Position numbers and translations under genes: made by a program
The notes under the pieces: generated by a model
The model's database searches: none
What the model was told of the DNA's origin: nothing
What the model saw: the letters and a program-made list of their open reading frames with translations, nothing else
Source of the DNA: Candidatus Palauibacter soopunensis
GTDB taxonomy: Bacteria; Gemmatimonadota; Gemmatimonadetes; Palauibacterales; Palauibacteraceae
Assembly: GCF_947581735.1 (NCBI RefSeq)
Contig: NZ_CANPVT010000007.1
Coordinates: forward strand, 21,068 to 85,067
Direction of reading: 5' to 3'
Length of the DNA stretch: 64,000 nt
In this document: piece by piece, positions 41,787-50,881 of the stretch
Numbering within the stretch: position 1 is the stretch's first letter
Layout of the letters: each line of letters begins with the position of its first letter

Positions 41787-43298
41787 TCAGCGCAGCACCC
41801 TGGTGGAGCGCGCCAGGGCCACGAGCCCGGCGGCGCCGAAGATGACGTTCGGGGCCCACATGGCCCAGAGCGGCGAGATCCAGAGGCGGTCGGCGAGCCG
41901 TTCGCCCCCGATGAGCGACACGTAGTACGCCCCGAAGATGCCCAGGCTGACGCCGACGACGAGTGCGACGCCGCCGCGCGGGAACCGGACGGCGATCGGG
42001 GCGCCGAGGAGGACGAACACGATGCACGCGGCCGGGATCGTCCCCTTCTTGTGAATCTCGACCCAGTACTGGTTGATTCGGCGAAGCCCCGTGACCTCGC
42101 GCTCCGCGTACGACTGGAACTGGTTCGCCGCATCGAATGCGGTGTAGAAGCGACGGGCTGCGCTCTCGGCGACCTGTGTCGTGGAATCCGGCGCGGCGGC
42201 TTCCTGCGCAGGTCCCGGCTCGATCTCGCGTTGCGCGGGCGCTTCCGGTGTCGCGGGAGGGTCATCCTCCCGGCGGGCGACAGTGACTTGCCGGTAGGAA
42301 GCGTCACGTTCCAGGTCGGAGATGTCATCCCTCCGGTCGCGGGTGTCGCTCTCCCGGGTACGGGCGCCGTCCGCCGGCCCGGCCCCGGGAAGCGGCGCAT
42401 CCGCGAGAGGTTGCTCGAAGTCCAGCAGCATGCCGGTGATCGCCTGCGCGTACACGAGGCTCTCCGAACGTGCCGCGTTCGCCATCTGCGCGCCGCGACC
42501 GGCCTCCACGCGCATGTCGGCGATGTTCATCTCGCGATCGCCGCGTATGGCTGCGGTATCGCGCTCGAGCCCGTTCGCCACATCCGGGATCTTGAGCAGC
42601 ATCCGCTCGAAGGCGATGCGCCGGAAGGCATGCGGGCGCTCGTTCAGGCGCACCTGGACGACGCCATCCTCGAGATCGAAGTAGAGGTCTTCCCCCTCCT
42701 CCGAGAAGCCCATCTTTCCGCGGGTCGCGTAGATCGAGCGGCTCTCCTGGCCATTTCGCTCATCGTAGATCGCGACATCGTGGACGACGCTCTCCTCCCG
42801 GTCGATCATGCCGGGGTGTACGTAGACATAGGACGGGAGCACTTCGTTGATCGTATGTTCCCGAAGGTTGAAGGTCGGCGTCTTGCGGCCGATCCCCCTG
42901 AGCAGCACCTGCAGGTGATGGTTCGACTGGGGCAGGACCGTGTTGTTGAACCAGGTCATCCCGCCGGCCAGAATGACGGCACAGACGAGGAGCGGGGTCA
43001 TCACGCGCGACAGGGGGATGCCGCTCGCCTTGACGGCGGTGATCTCGAAGTCGCCCTCCATCCGGCTGAAGACGTACAGGACCGCGATGAGCACGGCCAT
43101 CGGCAGGGTCTGCGCGAGGATGAAGGGGATCGAATAGACGAAGACCTCGGCGATCACCGTCCACTCGAGGTCCTTGCCGATGAGCCGCTCGAAGCGCTTG
43201 CTCACCTGATCGAGGAGGAGCAGCACCGTGGTGCCGATGACGGCGAAGATGAACGGCCCGGCGTGACGGCGCAGGATATAGCGGGTGAGAGTTCGCAT
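41787..43298 (-). CDS. lptF: Lipopolysaccharide export permease LptF with enlarged periplasmic domain
   Basis: 503 residues, well above the usual 360-400. N-terminal helices (LTRYILRRHAGPFIFAVIGTTVLLLL), the cytoplasmic-loop region FEITAVKASGIPLSRVM, jellyroll domain (HAFRRIAFERMLLKIPD) and C-terminal helices (AACIVFVLLGAPIAV). The extra length is a low-complexity Ala/Asp/Arg/Pro insertion at about 293-386 in the periplasmic part. It pairs with LptG. ATG 43298 is set by family homology and a promoter 7 nt upstream; the frame is open further upstream. Confidence 0.88.
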   Translation of the reverse strand: MRTLTRYILRRHAGPFIFAVIGTTVLLLLDQVSKRFERLIGKDLEWTVIAEVFVYSIPFILAQTLPMAVLIAVLYVFSRMEGDFEITAVKASGIPLSRVMTPLLVCAVILAGGMTWFNNTVLPQSNHHLQVLLRGIGRKTPTFNLREHTINEVLPSYVYVHPGMIDREESVVHDVAIYDERNGQESRSIYATRGKMGFSEEGEDLYFDLEDGVVQVRLNERPHAFRRIAFERMLLKIPDVANGLERDTAAIRGDREMNIADMRVEAGRGAQMANAARSESLVYAQAITGMLLDFEQPLADAPLPGAGPADGARTRESDTRDRRDDISDLERDASYRQVTVARREDDPPATPEAPAQREIEPGPAQEAAAPDSTTQVAESAARRFYTAFDAANQFQSYAEREVTGLRRINQYWVEIHKKGTIPAACIVFVLLGAPIAVRFPRGGVALVVGVSLGIFGAYYVSLIGGERLADRLWISPLWAMWAPNVIFGAAGLVALARSTRVLR

Positions 43299-43305
43299 CG
43301 CCCCG

Positions 43306-43334
43306 AGATTACTGTGTTTTCGGGCCGTTGTCAG
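43306..43334 (-). promoter_or_regulatory. Promoter of lptF-lptG, leaderless type
   Basis: On the minus strand, CTGACA (43334-43329), a 17-bp spacer and TAATCT (43311-43306), ending 7 nt before the lptF ATG. No Shine-Dalgarno is visible. Confidence 0.55.
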
Positions 43335-43404
43335 CCCGGGCGGGTCTTCCCGGGGCCGGTTCCGCCCCGCGGTTTCGTCACGGTCCGCCAAGTTCTGTAC
43401 CGAG

Positions 43405-44460
43405 ATGCAGCCCGATAGATCCCTTTCGGGCGCGCCGCCGCGCCGGGTCGCCATCGTACTGATGAGCGCGGTGGGGAGTACCGTCCAGGGGATGCCCATC
43501 GTCACGTCCCTCCGGCGGGCGTGGCCCGGCGCCCATATCACCTGGGTGCTGCAACCGGGTCCGGCGACGCTGATGGCCGGCCGGCCGGACGTCGACCGGC
43601 TCCTGCTCTTCCACCGACGGCTCGGCGCCCGCGCCTATTCCCGCTTTCGGCGCGATGTGGCGGGAGAGGCGTTCGACCTCGTCATCTGTCTGCAGCCGAA
43701 CTTCAAGGGAGGGATGGTCACGCGTCTCCTGCGCGCTCCGGAGCGCCTCGGCCACGATCGGGCGCGCGCCCGCGACCTGAGCTGGCTGGCCACGAACCGC
43801 CGCATCCCGCCGGCTCCCGTGGCCCATATTCAGGACGAACTGTTCGAGTTCCTCGACCATCTCGGCGTCCCGCGATGCCTGGAGTGGCGTTTTCATTTCA
43901 CGGAGGAGGAACGGCGGGAATCGGCGCGGTGGAGGGAGGGATTCTCGCGCCCGGTACTCGCGATCGTGCCGCGGAGTTCCAACGCCCGGAGAAACTGGAC
44001 CCTCGAGGGGACGGCGCGGGTAATCGACGTGGCGGCCGGCGATCTGGGCCTGCAGCCCGTCCTCCTGGGAGGAGACTCCGGGGAGGAACTGCGGGATGCC
44101 CGTCGCATCGAGATGTTGTGCGGGATTCCGCCGCGGGTCGCGCTGGGGGGGACGCTGAGGGAGTTGGCGGGCCGGCTCTCGGCGAGCGATCTCGTGCTGG
44201 CGCCGGACACGGGCCCTCTGCACATGGCGGTGGCGCTGGGGACGCCGACCATCGGACTGTACGGGTACACCGACCCCAGGCGCAGCGGTCCCTACGGCCG
44301 GTTCACGGAGCTCACGGTGGACCGGTTTCGCGGCTCCGCCGGCTCCGATGGCGGGCGAATGCCGTCCCGGGCCACTCGGCCCGGACGCATGTCGGGAATC
44401 CGCGCCGAGGAGGTTGTGCGGAAGCTGGAGCGGGCCATCCGCTCATATCTGACAATCTGA
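43405..44460 (+). CDS. Glycosyltransferase family 9 (heptosyltransferase-like)
   Basis: 351 residues. GT9 layout: VAIVLMSAVGSTVQGMPIVTSLRRAWP at the N-terminus, LQPNFKGGMVTRLL, then NARRNWTLEG, VLLGGDSGEEL and the nucleotide-sugar site LVLAPDTGPLHMAVALGTPTIGLYG. GT9 enzymes add heptose or related sugars to the LPS inner core. It starts the plus-strand envelope operon 11 bp before the PorX-like gene. The start ATG 43405 lacks a good Shine-Dalgarno. Confidence 0.88.
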   Translation: MQPDRSLSGAPPRRVAIVLMSAVGSTVQGMPIVTSLRRAWPGAHITWVLQPGPATLMAGRPDVDRLLLFHRRLGARAYSRFRRDVAGEAFDLVICLQPNFKGGMVTRLLRAPERLGHDRARARDLSWLATNRRIPPAPVAHIQDELFEFLDHLGVPRCLEWRFHFTEEERRESARWREGFSRPVLAIVPRSSNARRNWTLEGTARVIDVAAGDLGLQPVLLGGDSGEELRDARRIEMLCGIPPRVALGGTLRELAGRLSASDLVLAPDTGPLHMAVALGTPTIGLYGYTDPRRSGPYGRFTELTVDRFRGSAGSDGGRMPSRATRPGRMSGIRAEEVVRKLERAIRSYLTI

Positions 44461-44471
44461 GAAGGCGGCAC

Positions 44472-46046
44472 ATGACCGAAGGGACGAAGACCGTGGCGGG
44501 CCGGATCCTCTGGGTGGACGACGAAGTCGACCTGCTGCGTCCGCATCTCATGCTGCTGCGCTCCTCGGGGTATCACGTCGATGCCGTGATGAACGGCCAG
44601 GACGCGATGGAGCTCCTGACGGCCGCGTCCTACGATCTCGTGCTGCTGGATGAGCGGATGCCGGGGCTGCGCGGAATCGAGGTTCTCGACCGCATCCGGA
44701 GTTCCGCCCCGCGCCTCCCCGTGGTGATGGTCACGAAGAGCGAAGAAGAATCGACCATGCACGAGGCGATCGGGCGGCGGGCGGACGACTACATCGTCAA
44801 GCCGACGAGTCCCCGGCAGGTCCTGTCGGTCGTGACCCGGCTCCTCGCCGGCCCGGCCCTGCGCCACGAGCACATCACGCGCGATTTCTCCCGCCGCTTC
44901 GGCGAATTGCGGGAGCGGGTCTCCACCGCCGCGTCGTGGCGGGACTGGGCCGACCTGTACTCGGAGCTGGTCGACTGGGACCTGAAGCTGGAGGAGGCCG
45001 GCGAGTCGGGCCTGCGCGAGATCCTCAAGGGGCTGCACACCGACCTGAGCCGAGGGTTCTGCGATCTCGTGGCGGATCGGTACGGGGAGTGGGTGCATGA
45101 GGGAGGCGAGCGGGGCCCGACGCTCTCGGTGGATGTGCTGCCCCGCTTCTTTCGACCGATCCTCGACGAGGATCCGGCGGCGCTGCTCGTTGTGATGGAC
45201 TGCATGCGGCTGGACCAGTGGCGGGCTGTCCTCCCCATCGTCAGCGAATTCTTCGAGATCGAGGAGGCGCTCTACGCGGGGCTCCTGCCGACGGCGACCC
45301 CGTTCGCGCGCAACGCGATCTTCGGAGGCATCTTCGCGGACGAACTCGCCGAGAGCCGTCCGGAGTGGTGGGAGAAGGGGAGCGAGACCGGCTACAACTC
45401 GTTCGAGGACGAGCTCTTCGAGCGGCATATCCACGAACTGACCGCGTCGCGGATCCCCGTGCACTACGAGAAGATCTTCTCGGCCCAGGAGAGCGAGCCC
45501 ATGCTGGCGCGGCTCGGCGGTTACCTGTCGTCCCCTTCGGCCACGGCGCTCGTGTTCGGATTCGTGGACATGCTCACGCACGGGAGGGCGCGGTCGCGCC
45601 TGATCTGGGAGATGGCGCAGGACAGCAGCGCGCTGCGCTCGCTCACCGTGACCTGGTTCGAGCGTTCGCCGGCGCTGAAGGCGCTGCGGCTGGCCGCGCA
45701 GCGGGGAGTCCGGGTCCTCCTGACGACGGACCACGGTTCGATTCACTGCCGGCGGCCCGCCACGATCTACGCCGGACGCGACGCGTCGACGAGCCTGCGC
45801 TACAAGATCGGCGCCGACATGAAGGTGGAGAACCCGGCCGCGGTCATGTCGACGTCGGACGCGGACGAATGGAGGCTGCCTCCCGGTGGGATGAACCAGA
45901 CCTTCGCCCTCTGTCGCGAGGACTACTTCTTCGTCTATCCGACGAGGCTGCGGGAATACCAGAACCGGTACCGGGACAGTTTCCTGCACGGCGGAGTGAG
46001 CCCCGACGAGATGGTGCTTCCGGCCGCGCTGCTCACGCCGCGGTGA
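44472..46046 (+). CDS. porX: PorX-like response regulator with PglZ domain
   Basis: 524 residues. Receiver domain 1-125 with the phospho-acceptor Asp60 (DLVLLDERMPG) and Lys110 (YIVKPTS), an alpha-helical connector, and a C-terminal alkaline-phosphatase-superfamily PglZ domain (VVMDCMRLDQWR, TATPFARNAIFGG, LLTTDHGSIHC) like PorX. PorX of Bacteroidota regulates type IX secretion and cleaves cyclic oligonucleotides in vitro. No T9SS structural gene is in this window. It sits between a GT9 and MsbA, so its role here may be envelope control. GAAGG precedes the ATG. Confidence 0.85.
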   Translation: MTEGTKTVAGRILWVDDEVDLLRPHLMLLRSSGYHVDAVMNGQDAMELLTAASYDLVLLDERMPGLRGIEVLDRIRSSAPRLPVVMVTKSEEESTMHEAIGRRADDYIVKPTSPRQVLSVVTRLLAGPALRHEHITRDFSRRFGELRERVSTAASWRDWADLYSELVDWDLKLEEAGESGLREILKGLHTDLSRGFCDLVADRYGEWVHEGGERGPTLSVDVLPRFFRPILDEDPAALLVVMDCMRLDQWRAVLPIVSEFFEIEEALYAGLLPTATPFARNAIFGGIFADELAESRPEWWEKGSETGYNSFEDELFERHIHELTASRIPVHYEKIFSAQESEPMLARLGGYLSSPSATALVFGFVDMLTHGRARSRLIWEMAQDSSALRSLTVTWFERSPALKALRLAAQRGVRVLLTTDHGSIHCRRPATIYAGRDASTSLRYKIGADMKVENPAAVMSTSDADEWRLPPGGMNQTFALCREDYFFVYPTRLREYQNRYRDSFLHGGVSPDEMVLPAALLTPR

Positions 46047-46050
46047 CTCG

Positions 46051-47886
46051 ATGAACCCGGGCCGGAGCGGCGAGGGCGCGTCCTCGTACCGGCGGCTGCT
46101 CCGGTTCCTGCGCCCCTATCGCTGGACTTTCCTCGCGAGCCTGGCGCTCGGCGTGCTCGCGGCCGGACTCGAGGCGTTCAGCCTCCTCCTGCTCATCCCG
46201 TTCCTCCGCTCGCTCTTCGGCATGGGGGCTCCCCTGCCCGGCGGCGGACGGAACGCGGCGGAGCGCTTCATCGACGGGATCGCGGGGGGATGGCTCGGCC
46301 CGGAAGCCGGACTGGACGGGCTGCGGGCCGTGTGCGTGCTGGTGCTCGCCGCGCTCCTCCTCAAGAACCTCTGCATCGTCGGGGGGCGGGCGCTCTCGAT
46401 CCGCACGCAGGAGTTTCTCGTCCGTGATGTGCGCAACGCGGTGCACGCGCACCTGCAGCACCTGCCACTCGCCTTCTTCGAGCGCGGAAAGGTGGGCCAA
46501 TTGATCGCGCGCGTGATCACGGACGCCGGGGAGGCGAAGCCCGTCGTGACGGATGCGCTCGCGCAGGCCGTTCGCCAGGTGGCGACGCTCGCGGCCTACG
46601 CGGTGGCGCTGTTCGCTCTCTCGTGGAGGCTGGCGCTGATCGCCGTCGTCCTCGTGCCGCTCGTGTGGCTCGGCCTGCGGCCGCTGCTCGGACGGCTGCG
46701 CGAGAGGTTCCGCCGCACCTGGGATGACCACGGCGAACTCGTCGCGGCGCTGCAGGAATCGCTTGGCGCGGTGCGGCTTGTGAAGTCGAGGGTCGCCGAG
46801 GACTTCGAGAAGGAGCGCTTTCACCGCCGTTCGGACGCGTTCAGCCGCAAGCGGATCGCCGCGGCCACGACCCGACACCTCGCCTCGCCCCTTTCCGAGG
46901 TGCTCGCGTCCGTCGTGGCGCTTGGACTCGTCTGGATCGGAGCGTCGTTCGTGGGGGGCGGCGGGTCGATCGCGCCCGAGCAGTTCGTCGCCTTCGTGAC
47001 CATCGCGCTACGCGCCATCACGCCGGTGAAGGGGTTCGCGCAGTATCCGGCCATCGCCGCGCAGGGGCTCGCCGCGGCGGACCGCTTCTTCGAGATCCTC
47101 GACCAGGATCCGGAGCCGGCGGGCGGGTCGCGGATCGCGACGGGTCCCGAACGGGAGGTCCGCTACGAGGGCGTCAGCTTCGCCTACGAGCCGGGGCGGG
47201 CCGCGCTGCGAGGCATCGATATCGTCATCCCGCGCGGCTCCGTTGTCGCCGTCGTCGGGTCGTCGGGGAGCGGAAAATCCACGCTGGTCGACCTGCTGCC
47301 GAGGTTTGCGGATCCGCAGTCGGGACGGGTCACGATTGATGGGACGGACATCCGGGAGTTCTCGGTGGACTCCCTTCGCCGGCTCATCGGTCTCGTGGGG
47401 CAGGAGGCGGTGCTCTTCCACGACACGGTGGCGGCAAACATCGCCTACGGGGAGGGCACGCCGGACTCGGCTGCGGTCGAGGCGGCGGCGCGCACGGCCG
47501 GCGCGCACGGCTTCATCGCGGGACTGCCCGATGGCTACGACACCGTGCTCGGTGATCGCGGCGTGCGTCTGTCGACGGGCCAGCGCCAGCGCATCGGGAT
47601 CGCGCGGGCCATCTTCCGTGATCCCCCGATCCTCATCCTGGACGAAGCCACGTCGGCGGTGGATGCTGAAACGGAGACGGCACTCAGGACGGCGGCGGAA
47701 GGCTTTCGCGGCCGCACCGTGATCGTGGTCGCCCACCGGCTCTCCACGGTGCGCGAGGCCGATCGGATCTTCGTCCTCGAGCGCGGGCGACTGGTGGACG
47801 CCGGCCGCCACGACGCGCTCGTATCTCGCGGCGGGCCGTACCGTCGGCTCTTCGGCCACCAACTCGAACGCGTCTCGCAACCGTGA
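46051..47886 (+). CDS. msbA: Lipid A flippase-type ABC transporter MsbA
   Basis: 611 residues. Six-helix membrane domain (about 20-320), then nucleotide-binding domain with Walker A VGSSGSGKST (about 402-411), signature LSTGQRQRIG (~508-517), Walker B ILILDEATSAVD and the switch His in VAHRLSTV. Half-transporter acting as a homodimer that flips lipid A-core. GTGA overlap with the acyltransferase gene and placement among LPS genes support MsbA rather than a drug exporter. Confidence 0.88.
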   Translation: MNPGRSGEGASSYRRLLRFLRPYRWTFLASLALGVLAAGLEAFSLLLLIPFLRSLFGMGAPLPGGGRNAAERFIDGIAGGWLGPEAGLDGLRAVCVLVLAALLLKNLCIVGGRALSIRTQEFLVRDVRNAVHAHLQHLPLAFFERGKVGQLIARVITDAGEAKPVVTDALAQAVRQVATLAAYAVALFALSWRLALIAVVLVPLVWLGLRPLLGRLRERFRRTWDDHGELVAALQESLGAVRLVKSRVAEDFEKERFHRRSDAFSRKRIAAATTRHLASPLSEVLASVVALGLVWIGASFVGGGGSIAPEQFVAFVTIALRAITPVKGFAQYPAIAAQGLAAADRFFEILDQDPEPAGGSRIATGPEREVRYEGVSFAYEPGRAALRGIDIVIPRGSVVAVVGSSGSGKSTLVDLLPRFADPQSGRVTIDGTDIREFSVDSLRRLIGLVGQEAVLFHDTVAANIAYGEGTPDSAAVEAAARTAGAHGFIAGLPDGYDTVLGDRGVRLSTGQRQRIGIARAIFRDPPILILDEATSAVDAETETALRTAAEGFRGRTVIVVAHRLSTVREADRIFVLERGRLVDAGRHDALVSRGGPYRRLFGHQLERVSQP

Positions 47887-48809
47887 CCGACCGGGCGGGT
47901 CGGGACGGCCGGAGCGGCGGCCGGCGGCTTGCGGACGCGCTCGTGGACGGCGGAGTCGCCGGCCTGCATCTGGGGCTGCGCGCCGCGCCGGAACCGGTGG
48001 CGCTGGCGGCCGGCCGGACGCTCGGGACGCTGTGTCGCGACCCGCTCCGCGTGCGTCGCCGTGTCGTCGAGTCCCAGCTCGCCGCGAGCTTCCCCGCCGC
48101 GCCGCCGCGCTGGGTGCGCGACACGGCTCGCGCCTGCTACCGGCACTTCGGCCGGGAGGCCGCGCTCCTCATGGGCGGTCCGTCCCGAATCGAGCGAACG
48201 CTGTCTCGCGTCGTCGACGTGGCCGGGCTCGGCCCGCGCCTGCAAGCGGCGGTCGCGGAGCGCGACGGCGCCGTGGTCGTCGCCGGGCACCTCGGCAACT
48301 GGGAGCTCGGCGGCGCCGCCGTGCGAGCGCTCGGAGTGCGCGTGACGACCGTAGTGCAGCGCCAGCGAGGCGCCTTCGGCCGTCGGCTGCGCAACCTGCG
48401 CGCGCGGCTCGGGCTGGACGTGCTCGACCGCGACGCGGCGGCGCGTCCGGCGCTCGACGCGCTGCGCTCGGGCCGGATCCTGGCCCTCGTGGCCGATCAG
48501 CACACCCGGCGCGGCAGCGCCCCGATCGACTTCCTGGGCCGCCCCGCCTGGACGTCGCTCGCCCCGGCGCGTTTGTGTCTCGCCGCCGATGTCCCTCTCT
48601 TCTTCGCGGCCCTGGTGCGAGACCCGGCGGGGTACAGGATCGTCCATGAAGAGATCGACGGCGGCGGATCCGGCGCCGACGGCGATCCGGTCGAGGTCAC
48701 GAAGGGATGGGTTCGGGTGCTGGAGAGGGAGGTCGAGCGGCGACCGGAGCAGTACTTCTGGTTCCACCGACGCTGGAAGCGGGTGGCGCAACACGGAGAA
48801 GGCGCGTGA
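47883..48809 (+). CDS. lpxL: Lysophospholipid/lipid A acyltransferase (LpxL/HtrB type)
   Basis: 308 residues. The catalytic HxxxxE motif is in GHLGNWELGG (about 135-144), then RGAFGRRLRNLRARLGL, DQHTRRGSAPIDFLGRPAWTSLAPARL (the family's phosphate/acceptor blocks) and a C-terminal FWFHRRWK typical of lauroyl/myristoyl lipid A transferases. It adds a secondary acyl chain to lipid A. GTG 47883 overlaps the msbA stop by 4 bp; the GT2 gene overlaps its own stop in the same way. Confidence 0.87.
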   Translation: MTDRAGRDGRSGGRRLADALVDGGVAGLHLGLRAAPEPVALAAGRTLGTLCRDPLRVRRRVVESQLAASFPAAPPRWVRDTARACYRHFGREAALLMGGPSRIERTLSRVVDVAGLGPRLQAAVAERDGAVVVAGHLGNWELGGAAVRALGVRVTTVVQRQRGAFGRRLRNLRARLGLDVLDRDAAARPALDALRSGRILALVADQHTRRGSAPIDFLGRPAWTSLAPARLCLAADVPLFFAALVRDPAGYRIVHEEIDGGGSGADGDPVEVTKGWVRVLEREVERRPEQYFWFHRRWKRVAQHGEGA

Positions 48810-49555
48810 TTCACATCGGGATTCCGGTTCACAACGAGCGCGAGACGATCGGTCCGCTGCTGTGGCGGATCCGCGAACTGCTTTGCGGCGAGCGACGGCA
48901 GTTTCACGTGCTCGTCTGCGACGACGCCTCGGACGACGGGACGGACGAGGCACTCGAGCGGTACCCGCGGGTGCTCCCGCTCACCGTGCTTCGCAACGAA
49001 GCGCGGCGGGGCTACGCGGCGAGCCTCGACCGGCTGATCCGGGCGACACTTCGCCGGTCGGACTATCCGCGACGCGACGCTTTCGTCTCCATGCAGGGTG
49101 ATTTTTCCGATCCGCCCGAGCGCTTGCCGGAGATGCTTCGGCGCTTCGAAGGCGGCGCCGATCTCGTCACGGTCGCGCGCGGTGATGCGGAACCCTTCAC
49201 ACGGCGTCTGACCCGGGCCGGCGGCCGGCTCTGCGCCCGTCAACTGCTGTCGGCTCCAGCCGTGACGGACCCTTATGCTTCTCTTCGGTTATATAGGTTG
49301 TTCGCTCTGGAACGCGCTCTCGCCGCTGGCGATGGGCCGCTGGTGCGGTACGAAGGTTGGGCCGCCAACGCCGCGCTGCTCCTGCAGGTGTGGCCGTTTG
49401 TACGAAGATTCGAGGAGATTCCGCATGATCCGCACCCCCTCCGCCGATACCGTGAGGCCCGCTTCCGGGCCGGCGAGCAACTCCAGCAGTTGTTTGCCGC
49501 CGGCCGGGACCGCGCCTTGCGCGAGATCGGCCGGCAGATCGCCGAGGCGGCCTGA
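48806..49555 (+). CDS. Glycosyltransferase family 2
   Basis: 249 residues. GT-A fold: IHIGIPVHNERETIGPLL, VCDDASDDGTDEALE (UDP-binding Asp), NEARRGYAASLDRLI, and FVSMQGDFSDPPERL with the DxD-like acidic group. GT2 members of this class extend surface glycans or make dolichyl/undecaprenyl-phosphate sugars. No C-terminal membrane helices are present. GTG start overlaps the acyltransferase stop (GTGA), and the DUF3108 gene begins one base after its stop. Confidence 0.85.
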   Translation: MIHIGIPVHNERETIGPLLWRIRELLCGERRQFHVLVCDDASDDGTDEALERYPRVLPLTVLRNEARRGYAASLDRLIRATLRRSDYPRRDAFVSMQGDFSDPPERLPEMLRRFEGGADLVTVARGDAEPFTRRLTRAGGRLCARQLLSAPAVTDPYASLRLYRLFALERALAAGDGPLVRYEGWAANAALLLQVWPFVRRFEEIPHDPHPLRRYREARFRAGEQLQQLFAAGRDRALREIGRQIAEAA

Positions 49556-49556
49556 C

Positions 49557-50396
49557 ATGCGGAAACGAAGCCTGCGCCACGGCGCCGTGGCGTGTCTGGC
49601 GCTCCTGGCCCCTTCGATTCCGGGTACATCCGACCTCTCGGGGCAGAGTGACGCGGGCCAGGTGGCCGATGACCTCTTCTCCGAGAGCTGGCCGTTCGAG
49701 ATCGGGGAGACCTCCGAGTACGCCGTGCTGTTCGGGCCGGTGAACTTCGGACGCATGCACCTCCGCGTCGAAGCGCAGGACACGATCCGAAGCACGCCGG
49801 CGTATCGGCTCTCGATGGAGATGAAGGGGAGCATCCCCTTCTACAGGATGGACGACCGCACGGTGAGTTGGCTTGCCCCCGATCCCTACCGGTCGCTCCG
49901 CTTCGAAGAGAACCTCCGGCAGGGAGGGTACCGCAGGCAGCGCCGCTGGGAGCTGGATCACGAGGCCCTCGCCGCCACGAGACACGACTGGAACGAGGAG
50001 GCGGAGGCCTACCTTCCGCACCGCCGGCAGCGGGACCTTCCCATGCCCCCGGGCGCGCTCGACGAGATCTCCTACCTCTACCTGATCCGGACTCTCCCGC
50101 TGGAGATCGGCCGGACCTACGAGTTCGATCGCTACTTCGAGGAGGACGGCAATCCCGTCGTCGTCGAGGTCCTGCGCCGCGAGCGGGTGCGTGTACCGGC
50201 GGGGACGTTCGACACGATCGTTCTGCGTCCGACCATTCAGACCGACGGTCTGTTTGGGGAGGACGGGCGGGCCGAGGTCTTCATCTCGGACGATGACCGA
50301 CGCCTCATCGTGCAGATCAAGAGCCGCATGAGGCGAGGCCAGGTGAACATGTATCTTCGCGGCTTCGAGCAGAACGCGGCGGAGACCGATCGCTGA
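49557..50396 (+). CDS. DUF3108 periplasmic protein
   Basis: 279 residues with a signal peptide, then a DUF3108 domain: PFEIGETSEYAVLFGPVNFGRMHL, AYRLSMEMKGSIPFYRMDDR and TFDTIVLRPTIQTDGLFGEDGRAEVFISDDDRR, ending in a beta-strand pattern. Function unknown; it often lies next to lipid A genes and may bind lipid. Start ATG 49557 follows the GT2 TGA after a single base. Last gene of the GT9-PorX-MsbA-LpxL-GT2 operon. Confidence 0.83.
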   Translation: MRKRSLRHGAVACLALLAPSIPGTSDLSGQSDAGQVADDLFSESWPFEIGETSEYAVLFGPVNFGRMHLRVEAQDTIRSTPAYRLSMEMKGSIPFYRMDDRTVSWLAPDPYRSLRFEENLRQGGYRRQRRWELDHEALAATRHDWNEEAEAYLPHRRQRDLPMPPGALDEISYLYLIRTLPLEIGRTYEFDRYFEEDGNPVVVEVLRRERVRVPAGTFDTIVLRPTIQTDGLFGEDGRAEVFISDDDRRLIVQIKSRMRRGQVNMYLRGFEQNAAETDR

Positions 50397-50511
50397 CGTT
50401 CGGACCGGTTCCGGCGGGGCAGCGGCGCCGGGGCCGCACTCCCTTTTTGCCGTGGTGCATCCTAGGTTAGTCTTGAACCCCGTATGGTGACGACGACCAG
50501 CAGGAGGTGCC

Positions 50512-50778
50512 TTGAGCAAAGGAAATCATGTGCCGAATTCAAGTGACAGAGCCCGCGATGAGTTGTTCAGCCACATCCGCCGCTGTGGCGTGCTCGACGC
50601 GGAAGAAGAACAGCGGCGAGAGTGGTTCGACGATACGATCCAGTACCTCGGAGAGCGGTATCCGGAGTTGACGCCGAGTGAGCTGTCCGACCTGCGCACC
50701 ATCGGCGAGCGGTACTGTGCCCCGGCGATCCCGCACGGAGGCGCGGCTCAGCAGTCCAAGCAGGAAGCCCCGGTTTAG
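50512..50778 (+). CDS. Small conserved-looking cytoplasmic protein, unrecognised
   Basis: 88 residues, charged and helical (ARDELFSHIRRCGVLDAEEEQRREWFDDTIQYLGERYPELTPSELSDL), no signal or membrane segment, one Cys in IRRCGVL and one in ERYCAP. Start is TTG 50512, decided by a strong AGGAGG (50501-50506) six nt upstream and no in-frame ATG. I do not recognise a family. It stands alone between the DUF3108 and CNNM genes. Confidence 0.65.
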   Translation: MSKGNHVPNSSDRARDELFSHIRRCGVLDAEEEQRREWFDDTIQYLGERYPELTPSELSDLRTIGERYCAPAIPHGGAAQQSKQEAPV

Positions 50779-50881
50779 CCCGATCCAGGACCACCGGCGT
50801 GGTAACGAGGTAACGTAGCCTGAACGAACCCCCGCCCCCGGACAGACCGGGAGCCACACCATCCGCTAGTCGGACCGCCGA

